A stretch of 14,187 bases of DNA, taken from the NCBI GenBank assembly GCA_913062655.1, contig CAJXXO010000033.1:1-14187 (forward strand), given 5' to 3'. The DNA comes from an uncultured Bacteroidota bacterium. Lineage in GTDB: Bacteria; Bacteroidota; Bacteroidia; Chitinophagales; S012-47. A program made the position numbers and the translations under genes. Each line of letters begins with the position of its first letter. Positions within the stretch are counted from its first letter, which is position 1. Shown in pieces: positions 1-7,347 of this stretch. The notes beneath the pieces were generated by a model. The model did not search any database. It was not told the DNA's origin and saw only the letters and a program-made list of their open reading frames with translations.

Positions 1-1
1 A

Positions 2-868
2 GCAGAGTACCGGCTGCGTACACGTGCCGGCCAATACCGGTGGATACTCGATCGCGGCCAGGTACTGGAGCGAGATGAAGAGGGTAATGCGGTCCGCGCA
101 GCGGGTATACATCAGGATATCCAACACCGCAAGTCAGTGCAGCAATCCCTGCAAGAGCGTACAGAGGAGCTCAAGCGCATGAATCTCGAGTTGGAACAGT
201 TTGCCTACATCACCTCTCATGATGTTCGAGCGCCTATGTCCAACTTAGTCGGTTTGGTAGAGCTGATCGACCTCAACAAAGGCGATTCCACCGACAATGC
301 GCAAATCCTAAAAATGATCCGCTCCAGCATTTTGGACCTGCAAAAGAGTCTGGACAATGTCGATAAAATCCTGACGGGTACCGGACTCATAGAGGAAGAG
401 CCAAGAAAACTCCGCCTGCAGCGGGTGTTTGAGCAGGTGACCAAAGGATTTGCTTCCGAAATAAAGGAGGTTAACGCCACGATTGACTACGACTTTTCAG
501 CCGCCCCTACGATTACCTACCCGTATTCGCATATCCAAAGCTGTTTTGTTAATTTACTTTCCAACGCCATTAAGTACAGATCTAGTGATCGCAAATTGGT
601 CATCGCAGTCAAGTCCTTTACTACTAATGGGGGGGTAAACATTATGGTGCAGGACAATGGTATAGGTATCGATTTGACCCAATATGGCGACCGCATATTC
701 CAGATCCACGAGCGCTTCCATGCCAAAGAATATGGCAAAGGACTCGGCTTGTTTATGCTGCGTAAGCAGCTCAATTATATGGGTGGGCAAATAACGGTGG
801 AGAGCATGCCGGATAAGGGCACCACCTTCATGCTGCAATTAAAGGAACAGAAATCAGACCCCCTATGA
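2..868 (+). CDS. PAS-domain sensor histidine kinase, C-terminal part
   Basis: The reading frame is open from the first full codon of the window, so the N-terminus lies outside; 288 residues are visible. Residues 1-45 are the end of a PAS fold (YRWILDRGQ, then AAGIHQDIQHRK), the usual exit from a PAS_3-type sensor. A short coiled linker leads to the HisKA dimerisation domain with the H-box ITSHDVRAPM; the phospho-accepting His is codon 218-220. The HATPase domain follows with N-box FVNLLSNAIKYR, G1 box QDNGIGID and G2 box GKGLGL. The F-box region is unusual (IFQIHERFH). No membrane segment is visible in this part. The kinase should autophosphorylate on sensing a signal and pass phosphate to a receiver. 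The stop overlaps the next start (ATGA at 865-868), so the first receiver is its likely partner. An internal GTG at 137 is not the real start, because clear PAS sequence precedes it. Confidence 0.93.
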   Translation, partial: AEYRLRTRAGQYRWILDRGQVLERDEEGNAVRAAGIHQDIQHRKSVQQSLQERTEELKRMNLELEQFAYITSHDVRAPMSNLVGLVELIDLNKGDSTDNAQILKMIRSSILDLQKSLDNVDKILTGTGLIEEEPRKLRLQRVFEQVTKGFASEIKEVNATIDYDFSAAPTITYPYSHIQSCFVNLLSNAIKYRSSDRKLVIAVKSFTTNGGVNIMVQDNGIGIDLTQYGDRIFQIHERFHAKEYGKGLGLFMLRKQLNYMGGQITVESMPDKGTTFMLQLKEQKSDPL

Positions 869-1287
869 AAAACCCCGTTCAACGTGTAATGGTGGTTGAT
901 GATGACGAGATCAATAACTTCCTCTGCCGCAAGGTAATTGGTATTTACAATGCCAATACGGAAGTGAACACCTTTATTGAAGCCAAAACGGCTTTGGAAT
1001 ACCTGAAGGAGAAACGTTCGACCCCTCATGCCCTGCCTGACCTCATCATGTTAGATATCAACATGCCGATCGTTAGTGGTTGGGAGTTTTTGGAAGCCTA
1101 TCAAGCGTTGACCTCCTCCATTGAAAAAGACATATACATTGCCATACTCTCTTCCTCTGTCTACCAAAAAGACCGGGAGAAAGCGAGTGCCCACTCCTCC
1201 ATTCGATCTTACGTGAGCAAACCGCTTACCCTGGAATCGTATAAGCAATTGATGGACAACCTCACTACGACAATATCTCCCTCTTAG
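865..1287 (+). CDS. Stand-alone response regulator receiver protein (CheY-like)
   Basis: This is a single receiver domain of 140 residues with no output domain. The acidic pocket is D12-D14 (VVDDDE), the phospho-acceptor is D64 (LIMLDINMP), the switch Ser is in LSSSV (S96), and the conserved Lys is K119 (SKPL). It overlaps the kinase stop by 4 bases (ATGA), which points to translational coupling and a cognate pair. With no DNA-binding or enzymatic domain, it must act through protein contacts or as an intermediate in a phosphorelay, for example through an HPt protein. It is a paralogue of the next gene: both share the extended pattern SSVYQ-x-D-x-EKAS between the switch residue and the KPL motif. 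The physiological signal cannot be told from the sequence. Confidence 0.93.
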   Translation: MKNPVQRVMVVDDDEINNFLCRKVIGIYNANTEVNTFIEAKTALEYLKEKRSTPHALPDLIMLDINMPIVSGWEFLEAYQALTSSIEKDIYIAILSSSVYQKDREKASAHSSIRSYVSKPLTLESYKQLMDNLTTTISPS

Positions 1288-1335
1288 CTCGCTGATATAG
1301 CAATTATTCGTTAATTTTCCGTCCTACTTGACGAT

Positions 1336-1737
1336 ATGCCCGATCAGCAAACTATATTATTTGTCGATGATGATGAGATTAGCAATTTTGTTAGCGTTAA
1401 GACAATAGAAGACGCCCGCATTGCTGATCATATCTTATCCGTAACCAGTGCTCGTGAGGCCCTGGATCTTATTCAGGAAGGCATTAATGGCCAGGGGCTG
1501 TACCCTGACCTGATCTTTCTGGACATTAACATGCCGGTAATGTCCGGCTGGGATTTCCTGGATGAATACCGGAAGATGAAGGACGAATTGCCTCGTCCCA
1601 TCAAGATCATCATTCTCACTTCGTCCGTCTACCAACATGATAAAGAAAAGGCGAGCACCTACCAGGAAGTGGATGATTACACGCTAAAACCGCTTTCCAT
1701 ATCCGACCTGCGCATTTTTAAGGAAAAATACCTCTAA
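1336..1737 (+). CDS. Second stand-alone response regulator receiver protein
   Basis: This 133-residue single receiver domain has its acidic pocket at D11-D13 (FVDDDE), phospho-acceptor D63 (FLDINMP), switch Thr95 (LTSSVYQ) and Lys118 (LKPL). It is clearly related to the preceding gene, sharing VDDDEI-NF, LDINMP--SGW-FL and SSVYQ-D-EKAS. The 48-base gap after that gene holds a weak -7-like TAATTTTC (1312-1319) but no matching -33 element, so read-through from the kinase operon is the simplest reading. Two receivers behind one kinase could be alternative targets, or one could be a phosphate sink for the other. There is no output domain. Confidence 0.93.
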   Translation: MPDQQTILFVDDDEISNFVSVKTIEDARIADHILSVTSAREALDLIQEGINGQGLYPDLIFLDINMPVMSGWDFLDEYRKMKDELPRPIKIIILTSSVYQHDKEKASTYQEVDDYTLKPLSISDLRIFKEKYL

Positions 1738-1740
1738 GGG

Positions 1741-2388
1741 ATGGTGACCCATGTGGTATTGGGTGGATCTGGATTGGTGGGCCATTACCTGCTCAAGGCA
1801 TTACCTTCTGCTTTTCCAGGCGATCGCATCATCGCCCTGGCCCGTTCCTCATGGCAAGCGCCCGAAGGGGTGGAGGTGCGCACCATTGACTTTACCCACC
1901 TGCCACAGCAGGCGTCCTTGTTTGCTGCCGCTTATGTATACATCGCACTGGGCACTACCATGGCTAAAGCAGGGAGTAAAGAAGCCTTTCGGTATGTGGA
2001 TTATGAGCTGGTAGTACAAGCGGCCCGGTTGGCGGCCCAACAGGGAGCCATGCAGCTTCATGTGGTTAGCGCTATAGGGGCCAATAGTCGATCGAAGTTC
2101 TTTTATAACCGGGTGAAAGGCGAAATGGAGGATGCCTTACAGCCATTAGCCATCCCTTCGATCTATTGCTATCACCCTTCCATACTCGATGGTCCGCGAC
2201 AAGAAAGACGGGTAGGTGAGCAAACCGGTCTGCAGGTGATGAAGCTGTTGGCGCCACTTATGGTTGGCCGCCTGCGCAATGCACGTCCGATACACGCCCG
2301 GCAAGTGGCGCAGGCGATGGTGCATTATGCCAATACACCGCAGCCGGGCTATCATGTCATTTCTTCCGCCACCATGCAGCGTATTTAG
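1741..2388 (+). CDS. TIP30/HTATIP2-like NAD(P)-binding oxidoreductase (atypical SDR)
   Basis: This 215-residue Rossmann-fold protein has the dinucleotide-binding loop GGSGLVG at residues 8-14, the stretch LGTTMAKAGSKEAF (70-83) typical of the HTATIP2/CC3 group, and VSAIGANSRSKFFYNRVKGE with Tyr122 and Lys126 as the YxxxK pair. The length fits the family (about 210-230). It should be cytoplasmic and bind NAD(P)H; no substrate is firmly known for bacterial members, so the reaction is left open. The ATG follows the receiver stop by 3 bases, with AAGGG directly in front, so it is probably co-transcribed with the two-component genes, although a functional link is not evident. Its stop overlaps that of the convergent methyltransferase gene by 4 bases. 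Confidence 0.85.
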   Translation: MVTHVVLGGSGLVGHYLLKALPSAFPGDRIIALARSSWQAPEGVEVRTIDFTHLPQQASLFAAAYVYIALGTTMAKAGSKEAFRYVDYELVVQAARLAAQQGAMQLHVVSAIGANSRSKFFYNRVKGEMEDALQPLAIPSIYCYHPSILDGPRQERRVGEQTGLQVMKLLAPLMVGRLRNARPIHARQVAQAMVHYANTPQPGYHVISSATMQRI

Positions 2389-3089
2389 TTTCGCACCAAT
2401 CGGGCCAGGAAATGGCCATCTTCTGCCTGAAATATCAGGTGCATCCGCCATCCTGCTGCCATAGCCGCCTGTTCCAATAATTCGGGGTCGGCATACAACC
2501 AGTCAAAGGGCGGACTCCATTCTTCATCAAAAGCCATCCTATAGGTGAGAATACCAAAATAATCAGGGTGGAGATTGCGCTTTTCGATTTCGGACACATT
2601 ACTGCGGAGGTCGGTGCTGTCCAGCAATACTTGTCCTCCGGGCGCGAGCAATTGGTCGCACTGGGCAAAGAAGTCGGGTAAACGGTCGGGATGGGCCACA
2701 AAGCCGATCCCATTCATCATACATAACAGGGTTTGATACCGGGTGGGTGGGTGGGCCCAAAAGTCGCCATGCACCACTTGTTGGACACCTCTCTCCCGCA
2801 TGATTTGTGCCATCCCTTCCGACCATTCGAGTGCTACTACCTCTATATCCATGTCCTGCAACACCAGGCTATGGCATCCGCTTCCTGCCCCCACATCGAG
2901 TACCGGCCCACGGGCCAGCGATAGGGCATATAGCTCTGCCTGCGGCATATCTTCCATCGTACGGAAGTAGATGTCTACCGGCACCTGTGTAGTGCCCAGT
3001 ATACTTTCTATGGTCAATTGTGCCGTTGACTCCCCGGCCCAATAGGCCTGCATTGCCCGTGTTTGTGGCGTCCAATTTGCTATCTTCAC
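2385..3089 (-). CDS. Class I SAM-dependent methyltransferase
   Basis: This is a 234-residue cytoplasmic protein with a Rossmann-type methyltransferase core. Motif I is VLDVGAGSG (63-71), the ribose-binding acidic residue follows in VVALEWS (Glu88), the motif II region is HGDFW (108-112), and a post-motif LLAPGGQVLLDS (147-158) is typical of class I enzymes. The N-terminal ~55 residues and the C-terminal cap are not diagnostic, so the methyl acceptor is unknown. The only start that includes the whole N-terminus is GTG at 3089; an in-frame stop lies 10 bases upstream, and the first internal ATG (M13) would lose little. The gene is divergent from the secreted protein at 3129, with only 39 bases between. 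A perfect G-quadruplex motif lies on the opposite strand within codons for AHPPTR (2741-2755). Confidence 0.88.
   Translation of the reverse strand: MKIANWTPQTRAMQAYWAGESTAQLTIESILGTTQVPVDIYFRTMEDMPQAELYALSLARGPVLDVGAGSGCHSLVLQDMDIEVVALEWSEGMAQIMRERGVQQVVHGDFWAHPPTRYQTLLCMMNGIGFVAHPDRLPDFFAQCDQLLAPGGQVLLDSTDLRSNVSEIEKRNLHPDYFGILTYRMAFDEEWSPPFDWLYADPELLEQAAMAAGWRMHLIFQAEDGHFLARLVRN
2741..2755 (+). other. Perfect G-quadruplex motif (GGGT)3GGG
   Basis: Four runs of three G separated by single T residues lie on the + strand. This is the textbook pattern for a very stable parallel quadruplex with single-base loops. It sits inside the methyltransferase gene, whose coding strand carries the C-rich complement, so the G-rich strand is the transcription template. 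Whether it forms or matters in the cell is not shown by the sequence. Confidence 0.7.
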
Positions 3090-3128
3090 GACAGCAAATT
3101 ACGGTAATACCGCACTTCAATCCTAGCC

Positions 3129-4202
3129 ATGCGTTGGATCCTCTTCAGTATTCTCACCCTCTATTTTCGACAATGTGGTGGTCAAAACATTGCCCCACAG
3201 CGGCTGACGGATTTACCCGCGGTACTTAATGAAAGTTCCGGCCTTGTAGTACGTGAGGGGAGTCGATTCTGGTCGATCAATGATAGTGGTGGCGAACCGG
3301 TGGTATATGGCTTTGATGCCCAAGGTCAACTGACCGATTCTGTGCGATTGCCTGGTAGCTCCAATGTCGACTGGGAAACGCTCACTTTCGACCGGACCAA
3401 TGAAAGGCTTTTTGTCGGTGATGTGGGCAACAACAGCCAGGCAAGACAAGATCTCGCCATTTACTTTATGGACTGGACAGGTGATACGCTTGCAGGACCG
3501 GTACACACCTTACGATTTGCCTACCCGGATCAGCAACAATTTCCTGCTGCCGACAACTTTGACTGCGAGGGCATGGTGTATGCGGGGGATAGCTTGTATC
3601 TTTTCTCGAAGAATCGTCAACTCGGTCCAAACGGCTTTACAAAGCTCTACCGGCTGCCGGTTGATACCGGTTTTCATGTAGCTACGTTGATAGATAGCTT
3701 TTTGACCCAGTTTCCCATTACCGGTGCTTCCCTGTCACCAGATGAGGAGCAGGTAGCCTTGCTTTCCTACGGTAGTCTGTTTCTACTCCGTGATTTTTCG
3801 GGCAGACAGTTTCACCGGGGCACCCTTATCCGCATAGGCATTCCCTTCTCACAGACAGAAGCGATAGATTTTTGGGGCACCGACAGCCTCTACTTTACCG
3901 ATGAACAAGGGGGGCTTTACCTATGGCCTATTGACCTGCATCCCTTGGGTAAGGCAACCTCGGCAAAGGCATCCTACCGGCTGTACCCCAATCCGGCTCA
4001 AACGCAGGTACAGGTAAGTGGTCCAACTCCAGATCGACCGACTACTGTGCAGGTAATTGATGCCACCGGTCGAAGGCGATATAAAGCAAAAATCACGTCA
4101 TGGCCCATGACTATTGATGTGGGGGAATGGCCGGCTGGCCCTTATTATGTACAAATAGAGCAGCAGCACCAAACGATTACCCTACCGTTGCAAAAACTAT
4201 AG
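3129..4202 (+). CDS. Secreted beta-propeller-like protein with T9SS type A sorting domain
   Basis: This is a 357-residue protein. A short hydrophobic N-terminal segment (residues 3-13) looks like a signal peptide, though Arg14 and the short core make it a weak one. Residues ~25-270 show repeated beta-strand units with aromatic and Asp/Gly turns (FWSINDSGG, NERLFVGDVGNNSQARQ, FDCEGMVYAGDSLYLFSKNR, LYFTDEQGGLYLW), the look of a beta-propeller; no catalytic motif is recognised. From about residue 283 there is a type IX secretion C-terminal domain: YRLYPNPA, VQVIDATGRR and GPYYVQI. Such domains carry proteins across the outer membrane and are usually cleaved on anchoring or release, so the protein is probably cell-surface or extracellular. 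The propeller could bind glycans or protein, but the ligand is unknown. It ends 1 base before the convergent protease gene. Confidence 0.85.
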   Translation: MRWILFSILTLYFRQCGGQNIAPQRLTDLPAVLNESSGLVVREGSRFWSINDSGGEPVVYGFDAQGQLTDSVRLPGSSNVDWETLTFDRTNERLFVGDVGNNSQARQDLAIYFMDWTGDTLAGPVHTLRFAYPDQQQFPAADNFDCEGMVYAGDSLYLFSKNRQLGPNGFTKLYRLPVDTGFHVATLIDSFLTQFPITGASLSPDEEQVALLSYGSLFLLRDFSGRQFHRGTLIRIGIPFSQTEAIDFWGTDSLYFTDEQGGLYLWPIDLHPLGKATSAKASYRLYPNPAQTQVQVSGPTPDRPTTVQVIDATGRRRYKAKITSWPMTIDVGEWPAGPYYVQIEQQHQTITLPLQKL

Positions 4203-4203
4203 C

Positions 4204-5796
4204 CTAATTCTGTACGCGCATGTCCCGAAAGGTATCGTCATTGCCCAACACTTCCAGCGCCTTGCGAAAATCCATCCGGTAGTCATTGAAGACCTCGTAG
4301 TACGCACTGACATCAAACAAGTTTCTCGCCAGCAAGCCTTTCAACTGGTAGCGCATGAGTCGGCCTGAGCGTTCCAGCTCTTCAGCGGTAGGGACTATCT
4401 CTTTTTCTTCAGCAAAGGCAAGAAACTCTTCCATCACGGGTTCGATATCAAACCCATCGCGAAATGCTTTTACATCCTCGTAATTCTTTTCCAGCTTTTT
4501 ACGATGCTGATCCATATAATCGAGGGCAAACTGTGCCAACAGTCCTTTGCGGGATATCGTACGCATGAAGTCAGTATTGGGTAAGGTATCCAGTGGAATA
4601 AAAATATCTGGTAAAATACCCCCTCCGCCATACACAATCCGGTCGTTGGGTGTGTAGTACTTCAATGAATCTGGAATGTCGATGCTATCCATGTTGGTCA
4701 TTTCGCCATGCTCATACCGCTCCCGGATTTCTTTGTAATAGTCAGCCCGGCCTTCGTCATACGCTTTTTGGATACAACGGCCGGTAGGTGTATGGTAGCG
4801 GGCTATGGTCAGTCGAATCTCCGAATTGTCCGGCAAGCGATACGGCTTTTGAACGAGTCCCTTTCCAAAGGTCCTGCGACCAATCACCAGTCCTCTGTCC
4901 CAGTCTTGCACCGCTCCGGTCACGATCTCAGAGGCAGAGGCCGAGCCTTCATCGACCAGGACTACCAGTTTACCATCTTCGAAATTACCCCGTGAGGAGG
5001 CCCGCAGCTCTCTTTTCGGGCTACTTTCGCCTTCCGTGTACACGATCATGCGTCCCCACTCCAGGAATTCGTCTGCCATTTCAAAGGCCGCATACAAGTA
5101 GCCTCCGCCATTGCCGGTCAGGTCAAGAATGAGGTTTTCCATGCCCTCCTTCTTCAACTCTTTTACCGACTTTCGGAATTCTTCCGAGGTGGAGGCGGCA
5201 AAACGATTAACCTTAATGTAACCTGTTTCCGGTGTCACCATATAGGAGGCGTCTACGGAATACAAGGGGATTTTATCACGGGTAATGGTGAAGTCCAATA
5301 GCTCCTTAACACCCTGACGCTTAATCTGTACCTCTACTTCAGTGCCCTTTTTACCCAATAACCGGTCACGTACGCCATCGTTATCGATACCCATACCGGC
5401 TACATTTTCACCATCTATGGTTACAATCTTGTCACCGGAGAGGATACCCAATTTCTCTGATGGCCCGCCTGCAATAGGGCTTACCACCATTATGGTATCT
5501 TTCAAAATGTTGAACTGAATGCCAATGCCTTCAAATTCGCTGGCGAGCTTTTGGTTCTCTTCATCTACCTTCTTGGCGGGTATATAGACAGAGTGTGGGT
5601 CAAGTTGCTTCAACATGCCATTGATGGCATCTTCAACCGTTTCATCTTCGTCCAGGTTATCTACATATTGGCTGGTAATGATATTGAAAGCCACCTCCAG
5701 CTTTTGCTCTGCTTCATCAGATTGGGCAGACAGCGGTAAGCTGATCAATGCAATACATAAGGCCAAAAAAAGGTGTCGCATGGTCATAGGCGTCAT
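4204..5796 (-). CDS. S41 family C-terminal processing peptidase (CtpA/Prc-like)
   Basis: This 530-residue periplasmic serine protease starts with a signal peptide (RHLFLALCIALISLPLSA, cut after about residue 25). The N-terminal helical region contains LDPHSVYIP. A PDZ domain spans ~85-165 (PSEKLGILSGDKIVTIDGE), and the tail-specific protease core spans ~185-330. The catalytic Ser is the middle one of GSASASE (Ser287) and the general-base Lys is in TFGKGLVQ (Lys312); the 25-residue spacing matches E. coli Prc. A C-terminal region of about 150 residues is typical of Bacteroidota members. Such proteases trim or degrade periplasmic proteins from their C-termini. Three start candidates lie close together (residues M1, M4 and M6); M6 at 5781 gives the most ordinary signal peptide. 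The upstream region shares a motif with the methyltransferase upstream region. Confidence 0.95.
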   Translation of the reverse strand: MTPMTMRHLFLALCIALISLPLSAQSDEAEQKLEVAFNIITSQYVDNLDEDETVEDAINGMLKQLDPHSVYIPAKKVDEENQKLASEFEGIGIQFNILKDTIMVVSPIAGGPSEKLGILSGDKIVTIDGENVAGMGIDNDGVRDRLLGKKGTEVEVQIKRQGVKELLDFTITRDKIPLYSVDASYMVTPETGYIKVNRFAASTSEEFRKSVKELKKEGMENLILDLTGNGGGYLYAAFEMADEFLEWGRMIVYTEGESSPKRELRASSRGNFEDGKLVVLVDEGSASASEIVTGAVQDWDRGLVIGRRTFGKGLVQKPYRLPDNSEIRLTIARYHTPTGRCIQKAYDEGRADYYKEIRERYEHGEMTNMDSIDIPDSLKYYTPNDRIVYGGGGILPDIFIPLDTLPNTDFMRTISRKGLLAQFALDYMDQHRKKLEKNYEDVKAFRDGFDIEPVMEEFLAFAEEKEIVPTAEELERSGRLMRYQLKGLLARNLFDVSAYYEVFNDYRMDFRKALEVLGNDDTFRDMRVQN

Positions 5797-5912
5797 TTAG
5801 CTAATCCATGAAATTACAAATACCGCACCAAGCCAGTTGACTGTGCGCCATATTTTTCAACTTTTTAACGAGGAAATGGAGCTGCTGCCTATGCGGGTGC
5901 CGTTAATAAACC
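5797..5912. other. Intergenic region between LiaF-like and protease genes
   Basis: These 116 bases must hold the protease promoter if it has its own. On the - strand the segment reads GTGCGGTATTTGTAATTT (5812-5829), which matches the methyltransferase upstream region closely. No clean TAnnTTTG and no intrinsic terminator with a T-tract was seen. Confidence 0.3.
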
Positions 5913-6455
5913 CTAATCCACTACGAATATTTCTACCCCACCAAAGACGGCATTGGCATCAATCCACAACGTGCCGGGGGCATCGCCCTCGGTGTTGGAC
6001 ATGTTTTGATCGCCAAATACGGTTTCACCACCATTGGGCATTTTTACGCTGCCAAAAGCTGCACTGCCCTTGATGCGAAAGGGCTGCTGCTTGGAGACCA
6101 TGATCTTTGCAGAGCCAAAAATGGCGTTCACCTCTACGTTGTGATCTTCATTGAGTCGCAATTGGCTGAGGTTAATAATCTGACTACCAAAAATAGCACT
6201 GTATTCCCTTCGTAGATCTTCATTGTTTGGTGCATGCTGCGCTCCGCTAAACACAGCCACTGAATCGTTGCTGCCCCAAGAACCGCGATTCGTGAAGGCC
6301 CCAATCAGCATCTGAAAACCGAAGTAGATCAAGATTAGTGAAATGACCACCCGGAAGAATGGGAAATTGATCTTGAAGAAGGCGCCTAAAATGATCGATA
6401 AACCGATTAGCAATACGATGACGCCCCAGAAGACGCGGGAGAATAAGATATCCAT
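5913..6455 (-). CDS. LiaF-like membrane protein with repeated FGS beta-strand domain
   Basis: This 180-residue protein has two N-terminal membrane segments (about 7-28 and 32-54) and a C-terminal soluble domain built of recurring strands: VAVFSGAQ, SAIFGSQI, NAIFGSAKI, SAAFGSVKM, NAVFGGVEI. This is the cell wall-active antibiotic response (LiaF/YvqF C-terminal) type of fold. In Firmicutes LiaF restrains the LiaRS envelope-stress system; in Bacteroidota the role is not established, and no LiaRS pair is next to it, so a role in envelope stress is inferred only. It lies between the SDR gene upstream (56-base gap) and the protease gene downstream (116-base gap). A promoter-like TTG-N20-TATCTTG precedes the ATG. 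Confidence 0.8.
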   Translation of the reverse strand: MDILFSRVFWGVIVLLIGLSIILGAFFKINFPFFRVVISLILIYFGFQMLIGAFTNRGSWGSNDSVAVFSGAQHAPNNEDLRREYSAIFGSQIINLSQLRLNEDHNVEVNAIFGSAKIMVSKQQPFRIKGSAAFGSVKMPNGGETVFGDQNMSNTEGDAPGTLWIDANAVFGGVEIFVVD

Positions 6456-6472
6456 GGTTTTATATTTTCACG

Positions 6473-6502
6473 CAAGATAGCTGGCTTACCTTTTTGCGAC
6501 AA
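6473..6502 (-). promoter_or_regulatory. Candidate Bacteroidota promoter of the LiaF-like gene
   Basis: On the - strand TTG (6500-6502) is followed after 20 bases by TATCTTG (6473-6479), one base short of the TAnnTTTG consensus. Transcription would start about 10 bases before the ATG at 6455. It is an imperfect match found by eye. Confidence 0.33.
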
Positions 6503-6511
6503 TGACCGAAG

Positions 6512-7273
6512 TCAATGTACATAGCTGCCGGCATTAATATCAAATGTGCCCCCGGTGGCGTGGTCAGCCAATCCACTGGCCAATAAGGTGATCAACGGGG
6601 CAATGTCTTGTGGGGTGGTCATCTCCGCAAGCGCCAGGTCGCGGGTGACATAGTCTTCGCCATAGCTATCAATAAAGTCTTGTGCCATTTCGGTGCGGGT
6701 AAATCCGGGTGCAATCGTGAAAGCCTTGACCCCTTTTTTACCAAAACCACGGGCTATTGAGCGGGTCAGTGCCACTACTGCACCTTTGGAGGCGGCATAG
6801 GCCATGTAATCGGGCGTATCGCCCCGAAAGGCAGCCCTGGAGCTGATATTGATGAATCGCCCCTGCCCTTGTTCCTGGAAATGCGGCAATACGGCATGGG
6901 TTATGGCTGCGGGCGCATGGACATTTACAGCGAAAGTGTGGTGCCATCCTTCCAGCCATTCCTCTTGACTCGCATCTATCGACACACTGGAAGCTACCCC
7001 CGCATTATTGACCACTGTGTGAATGGGACCTTGGTCCGCTGTCGCCTGTGCCACGAGGCCATAGGCCTCAGCCGGGTCACTGAAATCGATGGCATACCAG
7101 CGGTACCGGTGAGGCAGCCAATCGGCTGTTAGGGTATCGGCCGCTGATTTGTGTTGCCGGTAGGTGAGGGAGAGGGTGGCGCCTGACGCATACAATTGTT
7201 CTGCTATGGCCCGTCCTATGCCACGGCTGGCGCCTGTTACCAGTATGTGCTGTCCATCCAATCGGATATCCAT
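6512..7273 (-). CDS. Short-chain dehydrogenase/reductase (FabG-like SDR)
   Basis: This 253-residue classical SDR has the TGASRGIG cofactor loop (13-20), NNAG (89-92), catalytic Ser in INISSR (Ser145) and YAASK with Tyr159 and Lys163; the C-terminus GGTFDINAGSYV is usual for FabG-like enzymes. It should reduce or oxidise a carbonyl/alcohol substrate with NAD(P)H in the cytoplasm. FabG itself is one option, but the Ser-Tyr spacing is one residue longer than in E. coli FabG and no fatty-acid genes are near, so the substrate is open. The frame could extend to a GTG at 7309, but a good promoter -7 box (TAGGTTTG, 7298-7305) lies inside that extension, and homology begins at the ATG at 7273 (MDIRLDG), so the shorter start is chosen. 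The gene diverges from the membrane protein at 7348. Confidence 0.92.
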   Translation of the reverse strand: MDIRLDGQHILVTGASRGIGRAIAEQLYASGATLSLTYRQHKSAADTLTADWLPHRYRWYAIDFSDPAEAYGLVAQATADQGPIHTVVNNAGVASSVSIDASQEEWLEGWHHTFAVNVHAPAAITHAVLPHFQEQGQGRFINISSRAAFRGDTPDYMAYAASKGAVVALTRSIARGFGKKGVKAFTIAPGFTRTEMAQDFIDSYGEDYVTRDLALAEMTTPQDIAPLITLLASGLADHATGGTFDINAGSYVH

Positions 7274-7297
7274 ATCGAAATTTTTGTACGCAAAACA

Positions 7298-7330
7298 CAA
7301 ACCTATCACGAATTACCGTTTATTTCGCAA
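7298..7330 (-). promoter_or_regulatory. Bacteroidota-type promoter of the SDR gene
   Basis: On the - strand TTG (7328-7330), a 22-base spacer and a perfect TAnnTTTG element (TAGGTTTG, 7298-7305) are seen. Transcription would start near 7291, about 18 bases ahead of the ATG at 7273. This site also decides between the two possible starts. Confidence 0.55.
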
Positions 7331-7347
7331 CAAACAATAGCTATCCA

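Noticed and set aside
1312..1319. TAATTTTC as a promoter for the second receiver
   Set aside because: One mismatch in the conserved TTTG and no TTG at the right spacing; read-through from the kinase operon is simpler.
4708..5132. Overlapping + strand open frames inside the S41 protease gene
   Set aside because: They are shadows of a well-supported gene with catalytic residues on the other strand and have no domain features of their own.
5865..5906. Inverted repeat TTAACG/CGTTAA as a terminator
   Set aside because: The stem is only 6 bases with a 30-base loop, and no T-tract follows on either strand.
7274..7309. Longer SDR start at GTG 7309
   Set aside because: The extension contains the best promoter -7 box in the window and adds residues before the normal SDR N-terminus.
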